Below, in pieces: positions 26,643 through 36,049 of a stretch of 64,000 nucleotides of DNA (position 1 is the first letter of the stretch; each line of letters opens with the position of its first letter). Below the pieces are notes generated by a model that was not told where the DNA came from, did not search any database, and saw only the letters and a list, made by a program, of their open reading frames with translations. The position numbers and the translations under genes are program-made. The DNA lies in assembly GCA_016793325.1 (NCBI GenBank), contig JAEUKI010000061.1:1-64000 (forward strand). Direction: 5' to 3'. This stretch comes from Myxococcales bacterium. GTDB taxonomy: Bacteria; Myxococcota_A; Polyangia; Polyangiales; Ga0077539.

Positions 26643-27698
26643 ATGCGAGCTCGTTTTCTCAGGGCGCTCGCGCTCGCGGGGGTCGCGCTCGTGGGTTGCG
26701 GTTCGAAGACGGGGCTGAAGGTGCCCCCTGGCACAGCGACCTTCGTCGTCACGCAGGTCTTCATCGGCGACACCCCACCGGACAACGTCACGCCAGCCGC
26801 GGGCTTCAACGTCGATGGATTGTTTACAAGAGAGAACATTCCCATGGCATCCATCGGCGGATGCTTCAAGCACGACTCTCCGTCATACTTCGATCCCCTT
26901 GAAAATTGCCCGCTCGAATCGCTGAACGCAGTGGAGGGAACCTGCGCGGTATCGAGCGGCTGCTCACGACCGGCGGCTTGCGCAGGCGGGGTCGACAACT
27001 ACCTGCCAGCCGTCCTCGACGCAATCGGCTCCACGCTCCCAGTCGTTGTGCCAACGGGATTGCGCGGAGTCATTCGCGACGCGTTCTTGGCGCGACAGAG
27101 TGCGGTCATTGTGCGCGTGACAGGAATCGACGACGTCGAGAACGATCCGCACGTCACGCTGTTCGTGTACGAAGGCAGACGGGTCGACGAGTGTGCCGAC
27201 GTCGGCGACAACCGACGCTACGCCGTATTGACGAGCTCCGTTCGAGATCGAGACCTCGACCGTCCAGTGATCGCGCCGCTGCCTGCATCCATTCGCGGCG
27301 GCCGCGTCGTTCCCGTGCGAGGAGCCACAACGACGATCCCGCTGTCGTACTTCGCTCCGGCGGAGTGGCTCAGCGCCGTATCGCAACTGGAGAACGCGCG
27401 GCTCTCGTTTTCCATCGACGAACGTGGCAACGGCGCGGGCAACATCGGCGGGTCGGTTCGAGGAGAAGCACTCTTGCGAGCGGTTCGGACACTATTGCCC
27501 GAGCGTTCGGCAACAGCGATCGTCGGAGGATTCGCCGATATTGCGGTCGCGACGAGCACTGGACTCGTTTGCTTCGATCGCACAGCCACGCCCCCACGAC
27601 TCGGCGATCTCGGCGTCGGGATGCTCTTCGCGCTTCGTCGCATCGACCTCGATCGCGAGCCTGTCGACGCGACGCCGCAGGACGCGTGTGCTCGATAG
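26643..27698 (+). CDS. lipoprotein of unknown function
   Basis: This lipoprotein of about 351 residues has lipobox LVGC and starts at ATG 26643; an ATG at 26610 would add a charged tail before the signal. The mature protein opens with FVVTQVFIGDTPP and has several cysteines in the first 120 residues (CFKHDS, NCPLES, CAVSSGC, ACAGG), then beta-rich sequence. No family is recognised. Its middle (about 26810-27560) uses more A/T at third positions than neighbouring genes, which may mark a less adapted or transferred gene. Its 5' end faces the divergent PP2C-like gene, with 73 bases between the two starts. Confidence 0.72.
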   Translation: MRARFLRALALAGVALVGCGSKTGLKVPPGTATFVVTQVFIGDTPPDNVTPAAGFNVDGLFTRENIPMASIGGCFKHDSPSYFDPLENCPLESLNAVEGTCAVSSGCSRPAACAGGVDNYLPAVLDAIGSTLPVVVPTGLRGVIRDAFLARQSAVIVRVTGIDDVENDPHVTLFVYEGRRVDECADVGDNRRYAVLTSSVRDRDLDRPVIAPLPASIRGGRVVPVRGATTTIPLSYFAPAEWLSAVSQLENARLSFSIDERGNGAGNIGGSVRGEALLRAVRTLLPERSATAIVGGFADIAVATSTGLVCFDRTATPPRLGDLGVGMLFALRRIDLDREPVDATPQDACAR

Positions 27699-27767
27699 CG
27701 GTTCGTCCCCGACGCGCTTCGAGCGCGCTGCACCGCGCGCTCGAACCGGTGTATCGATGACGCGCTC

Positions 27768-28400
27768 ATGGCTCCCTCGCCCGCGGTGATCTTCGATTTC
27801 GACGGAACGATCGCAGACTCTCGCGAGGTCGTGCTCGCGCAGTACAACAAGATCGCCCCGCGGCTGCGCGTGCGCCCGGTGCAGCGATCGGAGCTCGAAC
27901 AGCTCCAACGCCTCCCGCCCAAAGAGGCCCTCCGCGCGTACGGCGTCGCGTGGTGGAAGCTCCCGCTGCTCGTCTTCGCCGTGCGTCGCGGGCTGCGCGA
28001 AGAAGTGCTTCGCATCGCAGTGTGCGAGGGCGTCCGCGGCGTGCTCGACGAGCTGCGGGCGAAGGGCGTTCGGTGCTCGGTGCTCTCGACAAACTCGACG
28101 GACAACATCGAGCGCTTCGCGGCGCATCACCGATTGCCTGCATTTTCAGCGGTGCGCGGCGGCGTGAGCATGTTCGGAAAGGCCCGCGCGCTCGACCGCT
28201 TCGTGCGCGAACAAGGGCTCGACAAGGACCGCGTCGTGTACGTCGGCGACGAGGTGCGCGACGTCGAAGCGGCGAGCAGCATCGGCGTTCGTTGCGTCGC
28301 CGTGAGCTGGGGCTTCTCGCATCGAGACGCGCTCGCGGCGAAGCGCCCGTGGCGACTCGTGGACACCGCGAGCGAGCTCTCGAGCGCGATCGCGGGGTGA
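27768..28400 (+). CDS. HAD-superfamily phosphatase (phosphoglycolate-phosphatase type)
   Basis: This 210-residue HAD hydrolase has all four motifs: IFDFDGTIADS with nucleophile Asp10 and Asp12, VLSTNSTD (motif II, near residue 106), a lysine in MFGKARALDR (motif III) and VGDEVRDVEAA (motif IV, Mg2+ binding). The alpha-helical cap between residues ~17 and ~80 is of the Gph/PGP type. It should dephosphorylate a small phosphate ester such as 2-phosphoglycolate; the substrate is not determined. Its TGA overlaps the GTG of the next gene (GTGA), so the two are probably translationally coupled. Confidence 0.87.
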   Translation: MAPSPAVIFDFDGTIADSREVVLAQYNKIAPRLRVRPVQRSELEQLQRLPPKEALRAYGVAWWKLPLLVFAVRRGLREEVLRIAVCEGVRGVLDELRAKGVRCSVLSTNSTDNIERFAAHHRLPAFSAVRGGVSMFGKARALDRFVREQGLDKDRVVYVGDEVRDVEAASSIGVRCVAVSWGFSHRDALAAKRPWRLVDTASELSSAIAG

Positions 28401-30158
28401 AGGAGGGGGTGTCTTCGTGGTACGAGATTGCGATGCTCGCGGGGCTCGCTGAAGTAGGCGTCGACCTGAAATTCGTCTCGTCGGGCGGCTACGAAGGTCC
28501 ACCCCGCCGACGTGGTGACGAGCGAGCGTGGCTCGAAGACGGCGAGCTCGTCGCGCTCGATTCTCGCGGCAACCGTCGCGTGCTCGCCACGGAGATCGAT
28601 GGCCTGGCGTACGTCACGTGGAGCGACACTCACGTCCTCGTTCACGTACGCGACATGCAGGAGACCCGACTGTTTCGACGATGGGGCGCGTCGTTTCGCG
28701 AGGTCGAACTGCCAGACTTCGGGCTCGCCATCTTCGACGCTGCGCTCGTTGACGGCGTGCTCGTGGTGCGATTGTTCGACGGTCCCGACGGCGACGAACA
28801 ACCCGGAGAGCTCGAAGCTCGGCTCGATGACATGCGCATCGTGCTCGTCGGACACGACCTCGCGACCAAGCAAGACCGCTGGGAGTGGGAGTACGCGTTC
28901 GACGGAGGGCTGCTCGAGCCGTGGATTCTCAGCCCGACCCACGTCTACGAACCCCAGGATTCGTCCTTTCGTTGCTGGTCGGTGCGCGAGAGATGGCCGT
29001 GTCGTCAACGTGGACCCGAGTCTACGAGCGCCCGTTTGTTTCGTTCGCTCGGGCGCGATCTTTCGTCGCGCAACCACGGGACTAGCGCTCTGGGACGAGG
29101 ACGCTTGCGCAGTCGTCGCGCATATTGTGCACGCCGACGCGTCTGCGCTCGACGCGACCGCGCTCGATGGCGATCGCGTGCTCGTGCACAACGTCACGAG
29201 CACAACGCTGTTCGATGCCGCCACACGCCGCGCGATCGCTGGCAACGCGCACCCGCCGATGATTCAGCGAACGGCCTCGGCAGAGCGGGCGAACTCCCGT
29301 TGGACTGTCCGCGCGAAGAGTCACGACGCGCTCGCGATCGAGCCGCTCGACGCTGCGCTCGCGCCGTACTGGACCGCGGCCATCGCCCGCGTCGAAGTCC
29401 CTGCGACGGCGCTCGAGCGGCACTCGGCTTCGATCGCAGAGCCCATCGTCGACGTTGAACGTTGGGCGGCGATTCGCCGCGTGCTCGCGGACGAAGGCAA
29501 CGCGATCGAGTCAGCGCGCGAACGGCTCATGTCTCAGGGAATTCTCGGGGCGGACTTCGATCCGAGAGCGATTCGTGTCGTGAGCAAGCTCGGGGCGGCG
29601 TACTCGCGTTGGTGGACGCGCTTCGATGACGACCCCAACACGAAGCGCATTTGGGCGACGATCGCGCACGACGAACCGCGCGTGCGCGCAGCCATGGCCC
29701 TCGTCGACGAACACGTGCACCGACGCCGGCAATTCGAGCCGAACAGGCCCTCGCTGGCGCTCGTATTTGCGACGTCGTTGGGGCAGACGTCGCAGTTCGA
29801 TCGGATCTGGGTCCGAAATGTCGCTGGGCGCATGCTCGCAGACGTGACGTTCAACAACGAGTTCGATGTCGGAGACAGCGATCTGGGGAGCGCTCCTTCG
29901 GACTTCGTCGCCCGTGCGCAATCAATCTGGGAATTTGCAGTCGAACGCGCCCTTGTTGTTCCCGACGGATACGATCCAGCGCTCACGGGAGTGCCGTTTG
30001 CTGCGCTGCGATCGCCCTTCGAACCGCTGCTCGAGCTCGCCAAGTTGGGCTACGGCCTCCGCGCACTGCACGAGGCCGTCGCGGTAACCCTCCCGCTCTT
30101 TTCGTCGCTCGACAGCAACGAACGTCCCTCGCTCACGAAGCGCACGAAGCGACGCTGA
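28397..30158 (+). pseudogene. frameshifted gene, unknown propeller-like protein
   Basis: Two overlapping frames together give one plausible protein of about 586 residues. The first starts at GTG 28397 (overlapping the HAD stop) and is good to about 28988. The second, one base offset, is good from GAT at 28992 (DGRVVNVDPSLRAP) to the stop at 30158. A single extra base within gcgaga at 28986-28991 explains the break: the total length is 3n+1. The N-terminal part shows propeller-like strands (VALDSRGNRRVLA, VLVHVRD). The C-terminal ~250 residues are helical and unrecognised. It is either a sequencing error or a real recent inactivation. GTG 28409, close after AAGGAGG, is an alternative start. 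Confidence 0.7.
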
Positions 30159-30168
30159 CCCTCTCCGT

Positions 30169-31062
30169 TCACCCGCCGCGGTCGATGTCTCGGTGCGCGA
30201 CGGTGATCGGCCCTGGCGCGGCGTCGGCCAGCTTGCGCACGAGCGCTTCGGCGATCGCCACGCTTCGGTGCCTCCCTCCCGTGCAGCCGATGGCGATCGT
30301 CAGCACGACTTTGCCCTCGCGCGCGTACTGGGGCAGCAGCGGCGAGAGGAAGTTCGTCAGCGACTCGAGCATCGCGTGCCCCTCGGCGCGGTCGAGGACG
30401 TACTTGGACACGGCGATGTCCTTGCCCGACAGCGCCTTCAAATCCCGCACGAAATGCGGGTTGGGGAGGTGTCGCATGTCGAACATGAGGTCCGCCTCTG
30501 TGGGCGCTCCGTGCTTGAAGCCGAAGGTGATGAGCCGCGTCGTCATCTTCGGCGCTCCGTCGCCCGCGAAGAGCTCGACGAGGTGCCGCTTGAATTCGTG
30601 GGCATTGAGCTTGGACGTGTCCACGACGCGGTCCGCCTTCGCGCGGAGGTCGAGCAATCGCTCGCGCTCCCTCGCGATGAGCGTCGGAATGTCGTCGTCT
30701 GGATGCTCGACCGACAACGGGTGCGGCCGCCGCGACTCGCTGTAGCGACGCACGAGAACGGCGTCGGCCGCGTCCAGAAACACGAGCTGCGCCCGCACGC
30801 CCTGCGCGCGAAGCTTGTCGACTTCGTCGTCGACCGAGTCGAGAAAGACCCTCGCGCGGACGTCCATCCCGATGCCGATCCGCGGTTGACGCGCGCCCTC
30901 GGAGCAGAGCTTGACCGCCTCGGCGACGAGCGGCGGCGGGAGGTTGTCGATGCAGTCGTACCCGAGGTCTTCGAGGACGTGCAGGGCCGTCGAGCGACCC
31001 GCGCCGCTCATGCCAGTGACAACGACGATCGATCGCTCCTCGCTCACGGTGGGCTGCACCAT
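30169..31062 (-). CDS. rapZ: RapZ family RNase adapter / nucleotide-binding protein
   Basis: This 297-residue protein matches RapZ (YvcJ) in full. The P-loop GMSGAGRST is at residues 17-25, with Arg in place of the usual Lys, a variant I have seen in other phyla. Then come the family-typical LEDLGYDCIDNLPPPL, LVFLDAADAVLVRRYSESRRPHPL and, in the C-terminal half, FGFKHGAPTEADLMFDMR and IAIGCTGGRHRSVAIAE. In E. coli RapZ guides RNase E to the GlmZ small RNA and senses glucosamine-6-phosphate; in other bacteria it is an ATP/GTPase of less clear role. The usual PTS neighbours (hprK, ptsN) are not here. Confidence 0.93.
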   Translation of the reverse strand: MVQPTVSEERSIVVVTGMSGAGRSTALHVLEDLGYDCIDNLPPPLVAEAVKLCSEGARQPRIGIGMDVRARVFLDSVDDEVDKLRAQGVRAQLVFLDAADAVLVRRYSESRRPHPLSVEHPDDDIPTLIARERERLLDLRAKADRVVDTSKLNAHEFKRHLVELFAGDGAPKMTTRLITFGFKHGAPTEADLMFDMRHLPNPHFVRDLKALSGKDIAVSKYVLDRAEGHAMLESLTNFLSPLLPQYAREGKVVLTIAIGCTGGRHRSVAIAEALVRKLADAAPGPITVAHRDIDRGG

Positions 31063-31106
31063 CGCACGGGTGGGCGTCGAGGCGTCAAGTTGTCGCGAAG
31101 CGCCGC

Positions 31107-31670
31107 TCAGCGAACGCGAGAGTACCCGCGGACGTCGGGCGTCACGCCGACCGGTCCCCACGCGGTCAACTCCATCGTCGGCTCGCGCACGACAGCGCTG
31201 AACGACTGCCAGCCCTCGGAGCCAAAGTCGTCCGGGAAGCTCGTTTGCGCGCGGTTCTGCCCGGGGTCTGCGCACCCCGTGCGCTCGCTCGTGTAGCGCG
31301 CGTCGCGGACGGCGACGATCGAGAAGCGCGTCGAAGGACGCTCCGCGCGCGCCCAGCGCAATTGCGTGCGCCGCTCGGTCCACGTGCATCCGCGAAGCAT
31401 CGACGTCGCCGCGAGGTCGTAGCGGCGAACAATGAACAGCTCCGCGTGCCCCGAGTCGTCGAAGCGCCACTCGATCACCGTGCGCGGCCGAGACGTCCCG
31501 AACGGATCGAGCCCCTCGAACTCGCCCGAGCGCCAGACGCCCACCAACGGATCGGTCGGCGACAGCGAGGCCCCGCAGCCCGAGAGCGCGAGCGCCACCG
31601 CGCACGCCACCGTCCGGCACCACGCGCGGGCGCGGCCTGTACGAGCATCGACGTCGAAACACCCGGTCAT
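31107..31670 (-). CDS. small lipoprotein of unknown function
   Basis: The product has about 187 residues from ATG 31670, with lipobox LSGC near residue 31. The long n-region suggests that the true start may be further in, for example near VACAVALALSGC. The mature part begins DPLVGVWRSGEFEGLD and continues with beta-strand-rich sequence (TVIEWRFDDSGHAELFIVRRY). That looks like a lipocalin-type small beta-barrel of the kind that starts with a GxW motif. Four cysteines may form disulfides. The ligand is unknown. It is followed 44 bases later by rapZ on the same strand. Confidence 0.7.
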   Translation of the reverse strand: MTGCFDVDARTGRARAWCRTVACAVALALSGCGASLSPTDPLVGVWRSGEFEGLDPFGTSRPRTVIEWRFDDSGHAELFIVRRYDLAATSMLRGCTWTERRTQLRWARAERPSTRFSIVAVRDARYTSERTGCADPGQNRAQTSFPDDFGSEGWQSFSAVVREPTMELTAWGPVGVTPDVRGYSRVR

Positions 31671-31871
31671 CGATCGATGACAAGCCTCCCTCGCTTCGCG
31701 CGCGAGCGCCACTCGTCCGCGCAAGGTGCCGCAACGATTGACGATCGACCGTCGCGCTCGTCGACGCACGCGATCGCAGCGCGACCGCGGTCGCAACGGT
31801 TATCATCGCGACCGAGGGCGCCGCGCTCGGCGTTCGGACAGAGTTCGTCGGTGACGAGAGGAGCGAGCTCC

Positions 31872-33677
31872 ATGATGCGCGCATCGAACGCTGCGGTGTC
31901 GACTCGATGGTTCGGAGCGCTCGCGGTGGCGAGCGCGCTCGTCGGCTGTTCGGCCGAGACCGTCGGGGGCGCGGACGGAGGTCGGCGCGACGGCGCGGCG
32001 ATGGACGGGTTCGTCCCCGAGCGGGGCGAACGCGTGGTGTTCGGCCCGGGGACCGACTCGTCGATCGTCGAGCGATTTCGCCCGCCGCCCGTGTCGGACG
32101 CGACGCGCGCCGCGAGGATCTTGTACCCGCTCGACGAGGTGATGTTCCCGCGAAACGTGTGGGCGCCTCACGTTCAGTGGGAGGGCGCCGGAGCGATGGG
32201 CGACGTCTTTCGGCTGAGCATTCGCGGCGGCCCAGTGACGCTCGTCGCGTACGTGCTCCACACCGGCGCGGGCTTCACCAACGCCTTCGCCCTCCCACAA
32301 CCCGAGTGGAACGCCGTCACGCTCAACGCCCCGGGACAAGAGCTCGCGCTCACCGTCGACCGATGGGAGCGCACCACGAATCAAGTCATCTCGGGGCAGC
32401 GCGTTCGCATGCGCATCGCGCGCGGGAGCATCGCGGGCGCCGTGTACTACTGGGCCCTCGGCGAGTTCGGCGGGACCGAAGGGCGCATCCTGCGCTTGAT
32501 TCAGGGCGGCGAGCGCGCGCCCGCGCCGGACAACTTCATGCCCAACCCGCCGCCGCGGACCAACGGTGAGCGCTGCGCCGCGTGCCACATGCTCTCGCGC
32601 GACGGCAATCGGCTGGCTGTGTCCTTCGGCGACGGCGACTTCGGCGGCGTGGTCGACGCGACCCGCGACCTGCGCGGCCCCGAAGCGCCCGTGGTGTTTC
32701 GCTTCGATCGCTCGTGGTTCTACTCGAGCTTCAGCCCCAACGGGCGACGCTTGTGGATGACGGACGCGATGCAACAGTCGCAGCTGCTCGACGCGAACAC
32801 AGGCGCGGTCGTGACGCCCGCCTCCGGACCGCTGCGCAACGGAACGCACCCCGCATGGGCTCCGGACAACTCCTCCGTCGTGCTCGTCGTCAACGCGAAC
32901 GACGCGTGGAACCTCAACGTCGGCGACCTCGCCAGGATCCCTGTCGCAGGGGACGATCGCTTCGGCGCCGCGGGAGCGCTCCACACAGGCGCGTCGCTCA
33001 TGGGCGCGCCCGAAGGCGGCGCGATGGACGCATACCCCACGTGGTCTCCGGACTCGCGTTGGATCGCGTTTCAGCACGGCCGCGGCGTGGTCGCTTCGCG
33101 CGCGGACGCGTCGGGCGCGCTCTACCTCGTCGCGCCCGCCGGAGGAGCGCCCGTTCGGCTCGACCGCGCGAGCGAGGGGCGCACGCCGGGCGACGCGTTC
33201 TACCCGAACTTCACGCCGTTTGTGACAGAGGGAATGGACCCGAGCGTCGACGGCGCAGGCGAGTTTCGGTCCGTGTACTGGCTGCTCTTCTACGCGCGGC
33301 GCGACTACGGAAACGCGCAGGTCGGCACGCGCGGAACGGGCCGTCGCCAGATCTGGGTGAGCGCGATCTCGACCGATGTGCGAAGCGGTCGAGACGCGAG
33401 CGCGGTCCCCTATTGGCTTCCGGGCCAAGAAGTCGCCCAGCAAAACGCGTCCGCCCTGTGGGCGCCCCTCGCGTGCCGACAGTCCGACGCGGATTGTCAG
33501 GACAACGGCGAGTGCTGCAGCGGCAATTGCTTCAGCGGGCGATGCCTGCCGCCCGGAGGCTCGCCCGACAGCGGCGGCGCGTGTCGTCGCGAAGGACAGA
33601 GCTGCGGGACCAGCGCGGACTGCTGCGATCGATCGCTCACGTGCGTCGGCTCGATCTGCGTCTCGATGCCGCTCTGA
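31872..33677 (+). CDS. TolB-type propeller lipoprotein with a c-type heme motif
   Basis: The 601-residue lipoprotein has lipobox LVGC (Cys26) and a GAGAGGAG ribosome site about ten bases before the ATG. After a beta-sandwich-like domain (residues ~60-225), a CAACH motif near residue 235 (ERCAACHMLSRDG) matches the CxxCH covalent heme c site and sits where a propeller starts. TolB/PD40 blades follow, such as WFYSSFSPNGRRLWM, HPAWAPDNSSVVLV and YPTWSPDSRWIAFQ. The C-terminus has two Cys-rich knots (CQDNGECCSGNC and CGTSADCCDRSLTC), each with a CC pair. A surface redox or binding protein is inferred. A lone CxxCH may be fortuitous. Confidence 0.85.
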   Translation: MMRASNAAVSTRWFGALAVASALVGCSAETVGGADGGRRDGAAMDGFVPERGERVVFGPGTDSSIVERFRPPPVSDATRAARILYPLDEVMFPRNVWAPHVQWEGAGAMGDVFRLSIRGGPVTLVAYVLHTGAGFTNAFALPQPEWNAVTLNAPGQELALTVDRWERTTNQVISGQRVRMRIARGSIAGAVYYWALGEFGGTEGRILRLIQGGERAPAPDNFMPNPPPRTNGERCAACHMLSRDGNRLAVSFGDGDFGGVVDATRDLRGPEAPVVFRFDRSWFYSSFSPNGRRLWMTDAMQQSQLLDANTGAVVTPASGPLRNGTHPAWAPDNSSVVLVVNANDAWNLNVGDLARIPVAGDDRFGAAGALHTGASLMGAPEGGAMDAYPTWSPDSRWIAFQHGRGVVASRADASGALYLVAPAGGAPVRLDRASEGRTPGDAFYPNFTPFVTEGMDPSVDGAGEFRSVYWLLFYARRDYGNAQVGTRGTGRRQIWVSAISTDVRSGRDASAVPYWLPGQEVAQQNASALWAPLACRQSDADCQDNGECCSGNCFSGRCLPPGGSPDSGGACRREGQSCGTSADCCDRSLTCVGSICVSMPL

Positions 33678-33859
33678 GCGGGGATTCGAGCGAGATTTCA
33701 TACCTTTGCAGAAGGTCACCCCCTCGAGCGGCCTCACTCGACATTCGGGCCGCGCACCCGCTCGCTTCGCGACTCGCGCGCTCACGCGCGATCGATCGCG
33801 CGGCACACGACTCCCACTCGACTGCACCGCCGCTGAGAAACGCGATACGTTGCCTCTCG

Positions 33860-34300
33860 ATGAGCGTGCTGATCTACGCAAACAAGCACTTTCTCTGCGC
33901 GCGATGGGGCACGATCACGCGCGACGACCTCGAGCAATTGCTCACGCGCGCGCAGGCGATCCAGCGCTCCGAAGGCAGGCGACTCGTGTACGCGGGCGTC
34001 CAATACGACGACTCGTCGCTGCCCGATCGAGAGCTCACGCGGCACCTCATCGAGCGCGCGACGACGTTGGCGAAGGCCTGCGATCGCTTCTATCTCGTGA
34101 TCGCCGCGCGGGGCGTCAGCGCGTCGCTCCATCGAACGAGCGTTCGCAGCATGCTCACGGTCGCTCGAATCGCCGGGGCGGACGTACGGCGCGTGCAGGT
34201 GATGGACTCGGTCGACGCGGTGCTCGCTGACGCAGGCGACGATTTGCCCGTGGCTCGCGCGGTGTTGCGCGCGGAGCTGACCGCGGCGGGAATTCCCTGA
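33860..34300 (+). CDS. STAS-like small protein of unknown function
   Basis: This 146-residue cytoplasmic protein starts at ATG 33860, about ten bases after a GATACGTT box that may be a -10 element, implying a very short leader. The pattern of alternating strands and helices (LIYANKHFLCARWGTIT, LVYAGVQYDD, FYLVIAARG, VQVMDSVDAVLADAG) resembles STAS/SpoIIAA-like proteins seen in multiple copies in myxobacteria. There is no phosphorylatable Ser context that I can assign. The function is unknown. Confidence 0.7.
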   Translation: MSVLIYANKHFLCARWGTITRDDLEQLLTRAQAIQRSEGRRLVYAGVQYDDSSLPDRELTRHLIERATTLAKACDRFYLVIAARGVSASLHRTSVRSMLTVARIAGADVRRVQVMDSVDAVLADAGDDLPVARAVLRAELTAAGIP

Positions 34301-34390
34301 TTCGACAGCTCACGCGCGCGAAGCAACGCGGCTCGAGCCGTTGGGGTCGAGGGCGTTCGTCGATACACTCATCGACGGAGTGCCTCGACG

Positions 34391-35923
34391 ATGAATCGAC
34401 GACGGTGGTCTTTGATTTCGTGTGCGATGATCGTCGCGTCGTGCGCCGAGGTCGTCGTCGCCGAGCGGCCCGACGCGAGTCGCGCCGATCGCGTCTCGGT
34501 CGACGGAACCACGCAAGACGTCGCGAACGACTCGACGCTCTCGCCAACGGACGCTTCGGGGTCGATGGACAGCGGCGCGCTCGTCGACGCGCCGACGCCG
34601 CCGATGGACGTCACCCCGCCTCCGCCGTGCGATCGGCGATTCACGCTGAGCCCCGCGTCGGTCGCTGACAACGCGCCGTTCGAGGTGCGCTTCACGGACC
34701 CGACGGGCTGGGCGTTCATCGGTCTCGATTGGAGCGGCCCCTCGACGCCGTCGTGGATGTTCGTCGACGTCGTGACGCGCGACCCGTTCACGTGGCTGTT
34801 TCGTGTGCAACCGACGGCGGCCGGTCGCTACACGGTCACGTTCACCGCGGACAACGGCGCGCGACGACTCGGCGCGTGCACGTTCGACGTGCGACGCGCG
34901 GGAGGGCCGACGGACTCGGGCGTGGTCGTTCCGACCGACAGCGGCGCGCCGACAGGGACGTTCGTGACGCGCTCGGGGACGAATTTCACCGCGGCAGGCG
35001 CGCGCTTCCGCTTCATCGGAATGAACTCCGCAGGCCTCCCGCACTACGGCGCCGCGCCCCTCATGTACGCGCGCTCCGAGCAGATCGTCACCGAGCTCGA
35101 CGAGATGCGCCGCATGGGCGTTCGCGTTGTTCGCGTGTTCGCCGCGGCCGAAGACGTCGACAACAACGCCGTCGCCGCGCGGCTCGGACGCGTGCTCGAC
35201 CTCGCCCTCGCGAGGGGCATCTACGTCATCGCGGCCCTCACCGACTTCTACGCCACGACGCCCTATCACCCGCAGGGCGATCGTCGCTTCTACATGCGCG
35301 ACCCGAGGTTTCCGCTGGATCTGCTCTCTCCCGAGTTCTTTCGAACAGGGTATCGAACCAACTACGTCCCGTGGGTCCGCACGGTCGTCTCGCGCTTCGC
35401 GTCGCACCCCGCCGTCTTCGCGTGGGAGCTCGGCAACGAGATCAAGTGCGACGATGACCACCGCGCGTTCATCAACTTCGCGTCGGACGTGAGCAACACG
35501 ATCCGTTCGCTCGACAGCCGCCACATGATCACGACCGGGATGATCACCGCGCGTTGGGCGAACGACGCCGAAGCGCTCGAGATCTACCGCCTCCCCAACA
35601 TCGATTTCGTCACGTACCACAACTACAACGGGACGCTCGAGTTCGCGGACTTCGACCACGGGATCGCCCGCATGGCCGGAAAGCCCTTCATCGTCGAAGA
35701 GGCCGGCTTCGAGAGCGGCGACCGCCCCGCGCGCGCAGACGCAGACATCCGCGCGCACATGGATTCGCGCACCGCGAGCGGGTACATGCAGTGGGGCTTC
35801 ACCGTGATCACCCCCGATAACGGAAACGGCGACCGACAGTTCGGCATGGATCGACTGTTTCACGCGAGCGACTACGACAGGCTTTTCACGATGTACAGCG
35901 CCGCCGCCGCTCGCTATCGCTGA
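34391..35923 (+). CDS. GH5-like glycoside hydrolase lipoprotein
   Basis: This 510-residue lipoprotein has lipobox VASC near residue 18 and a ~50-residue Asp/Ser/Ala/Pro linker. An Ig-like domain (residues ~75-170, FTLSPASVADNAPFEV to CTFDVRRA) precedes a TIM barrel. The barrel shows the GH5 mannanase-type series: FRFIGMNS, MRRMGVRVVRVFA, FAWELGNEIK (acid/base Glu after Asn) and FIVEEAGF (nucleophile Glu), plus YMQWGF. It should cleave beta-mannan or a related beta-1,4-glycan at the cell surface. A GATACACT box lies about 28 bases before the ATG. Confidence 0.87.
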   Translation: MNRRRWSLISCAMIVASCAEVVVAERPDASRADRVSVDGTTQDVANDSTLSPTDASGSMDSGALVDAPTPPMDVTPPPPCDRRFTLSPASVADNAPFEVRFTDPTGWAFIGLDWSGPSTPSWMFVDVVTRDPFTWLFRVQPTAAGRYTVTFTADNGARRLGACTFDVRRAGGPTDSGVVVPTDSGAPTGTFVTRSGTNFTAAGARFRFIGMNSAGLPHYGAAPLMYARSEQIVTELDEMRRMGVRVVRVFAAAEDVDNNAVAARLGRVLDLALARGIYVIAALTDFYATTPYHPQGDRRFYMRDPRFPLDLLSPEFFRTGYRTNYVPWVRTVVSRFASHPAVFAWELGNEIKCDDDHRAFINFASDVSNTIRSLDSRHMITTGMITARWANDAEALEIYRLPNIDFVTYHNYNGTLEFADFDHGIARMAGKPFIVEEAGFESGDRPARADADIRAHMDSRTASGYMQWGFTVITPDNGNGDRQFGMDRLFHASDYDRLFTMYSAAAARYR

Positions 35924-35943
35924 GCGGCCCCGCGCGGCTCCGT

Positions 35944-36032
35944 GGTCCGTCGAAAGGACGACACACAAAGAGCCAACTCCGGGGAAATTTCCCGAGAAAC
36001 TCAGCCAGCGTGCCGCCGACCGAAGGCGTCGC
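35944..36032. repeat. single copy of the dispersed structured repeat
   Basis: The stretch from GGTCCGTCGAAAGGACGACAC to GCCGCCGACCGAAGGCGTCGC aligns along its length with the 102-bp tandem units at 17202. Both have an AGGACGACAC left arm, a GAG-CTCC-GAAAT-TCC core and a CGTG-CGCC right arm ending in GGCGTCGC. Here the core is a near-perfect palindrome (GGGAAATTTCCC). The right end runs into the AGGAG ribosome site of the MAPEG gene, so the repeat is probably transcribed as part of its leader. Confidence 0.75.
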
Positions 36033-36049
36033 CACTGCAGGAGCAAGCC

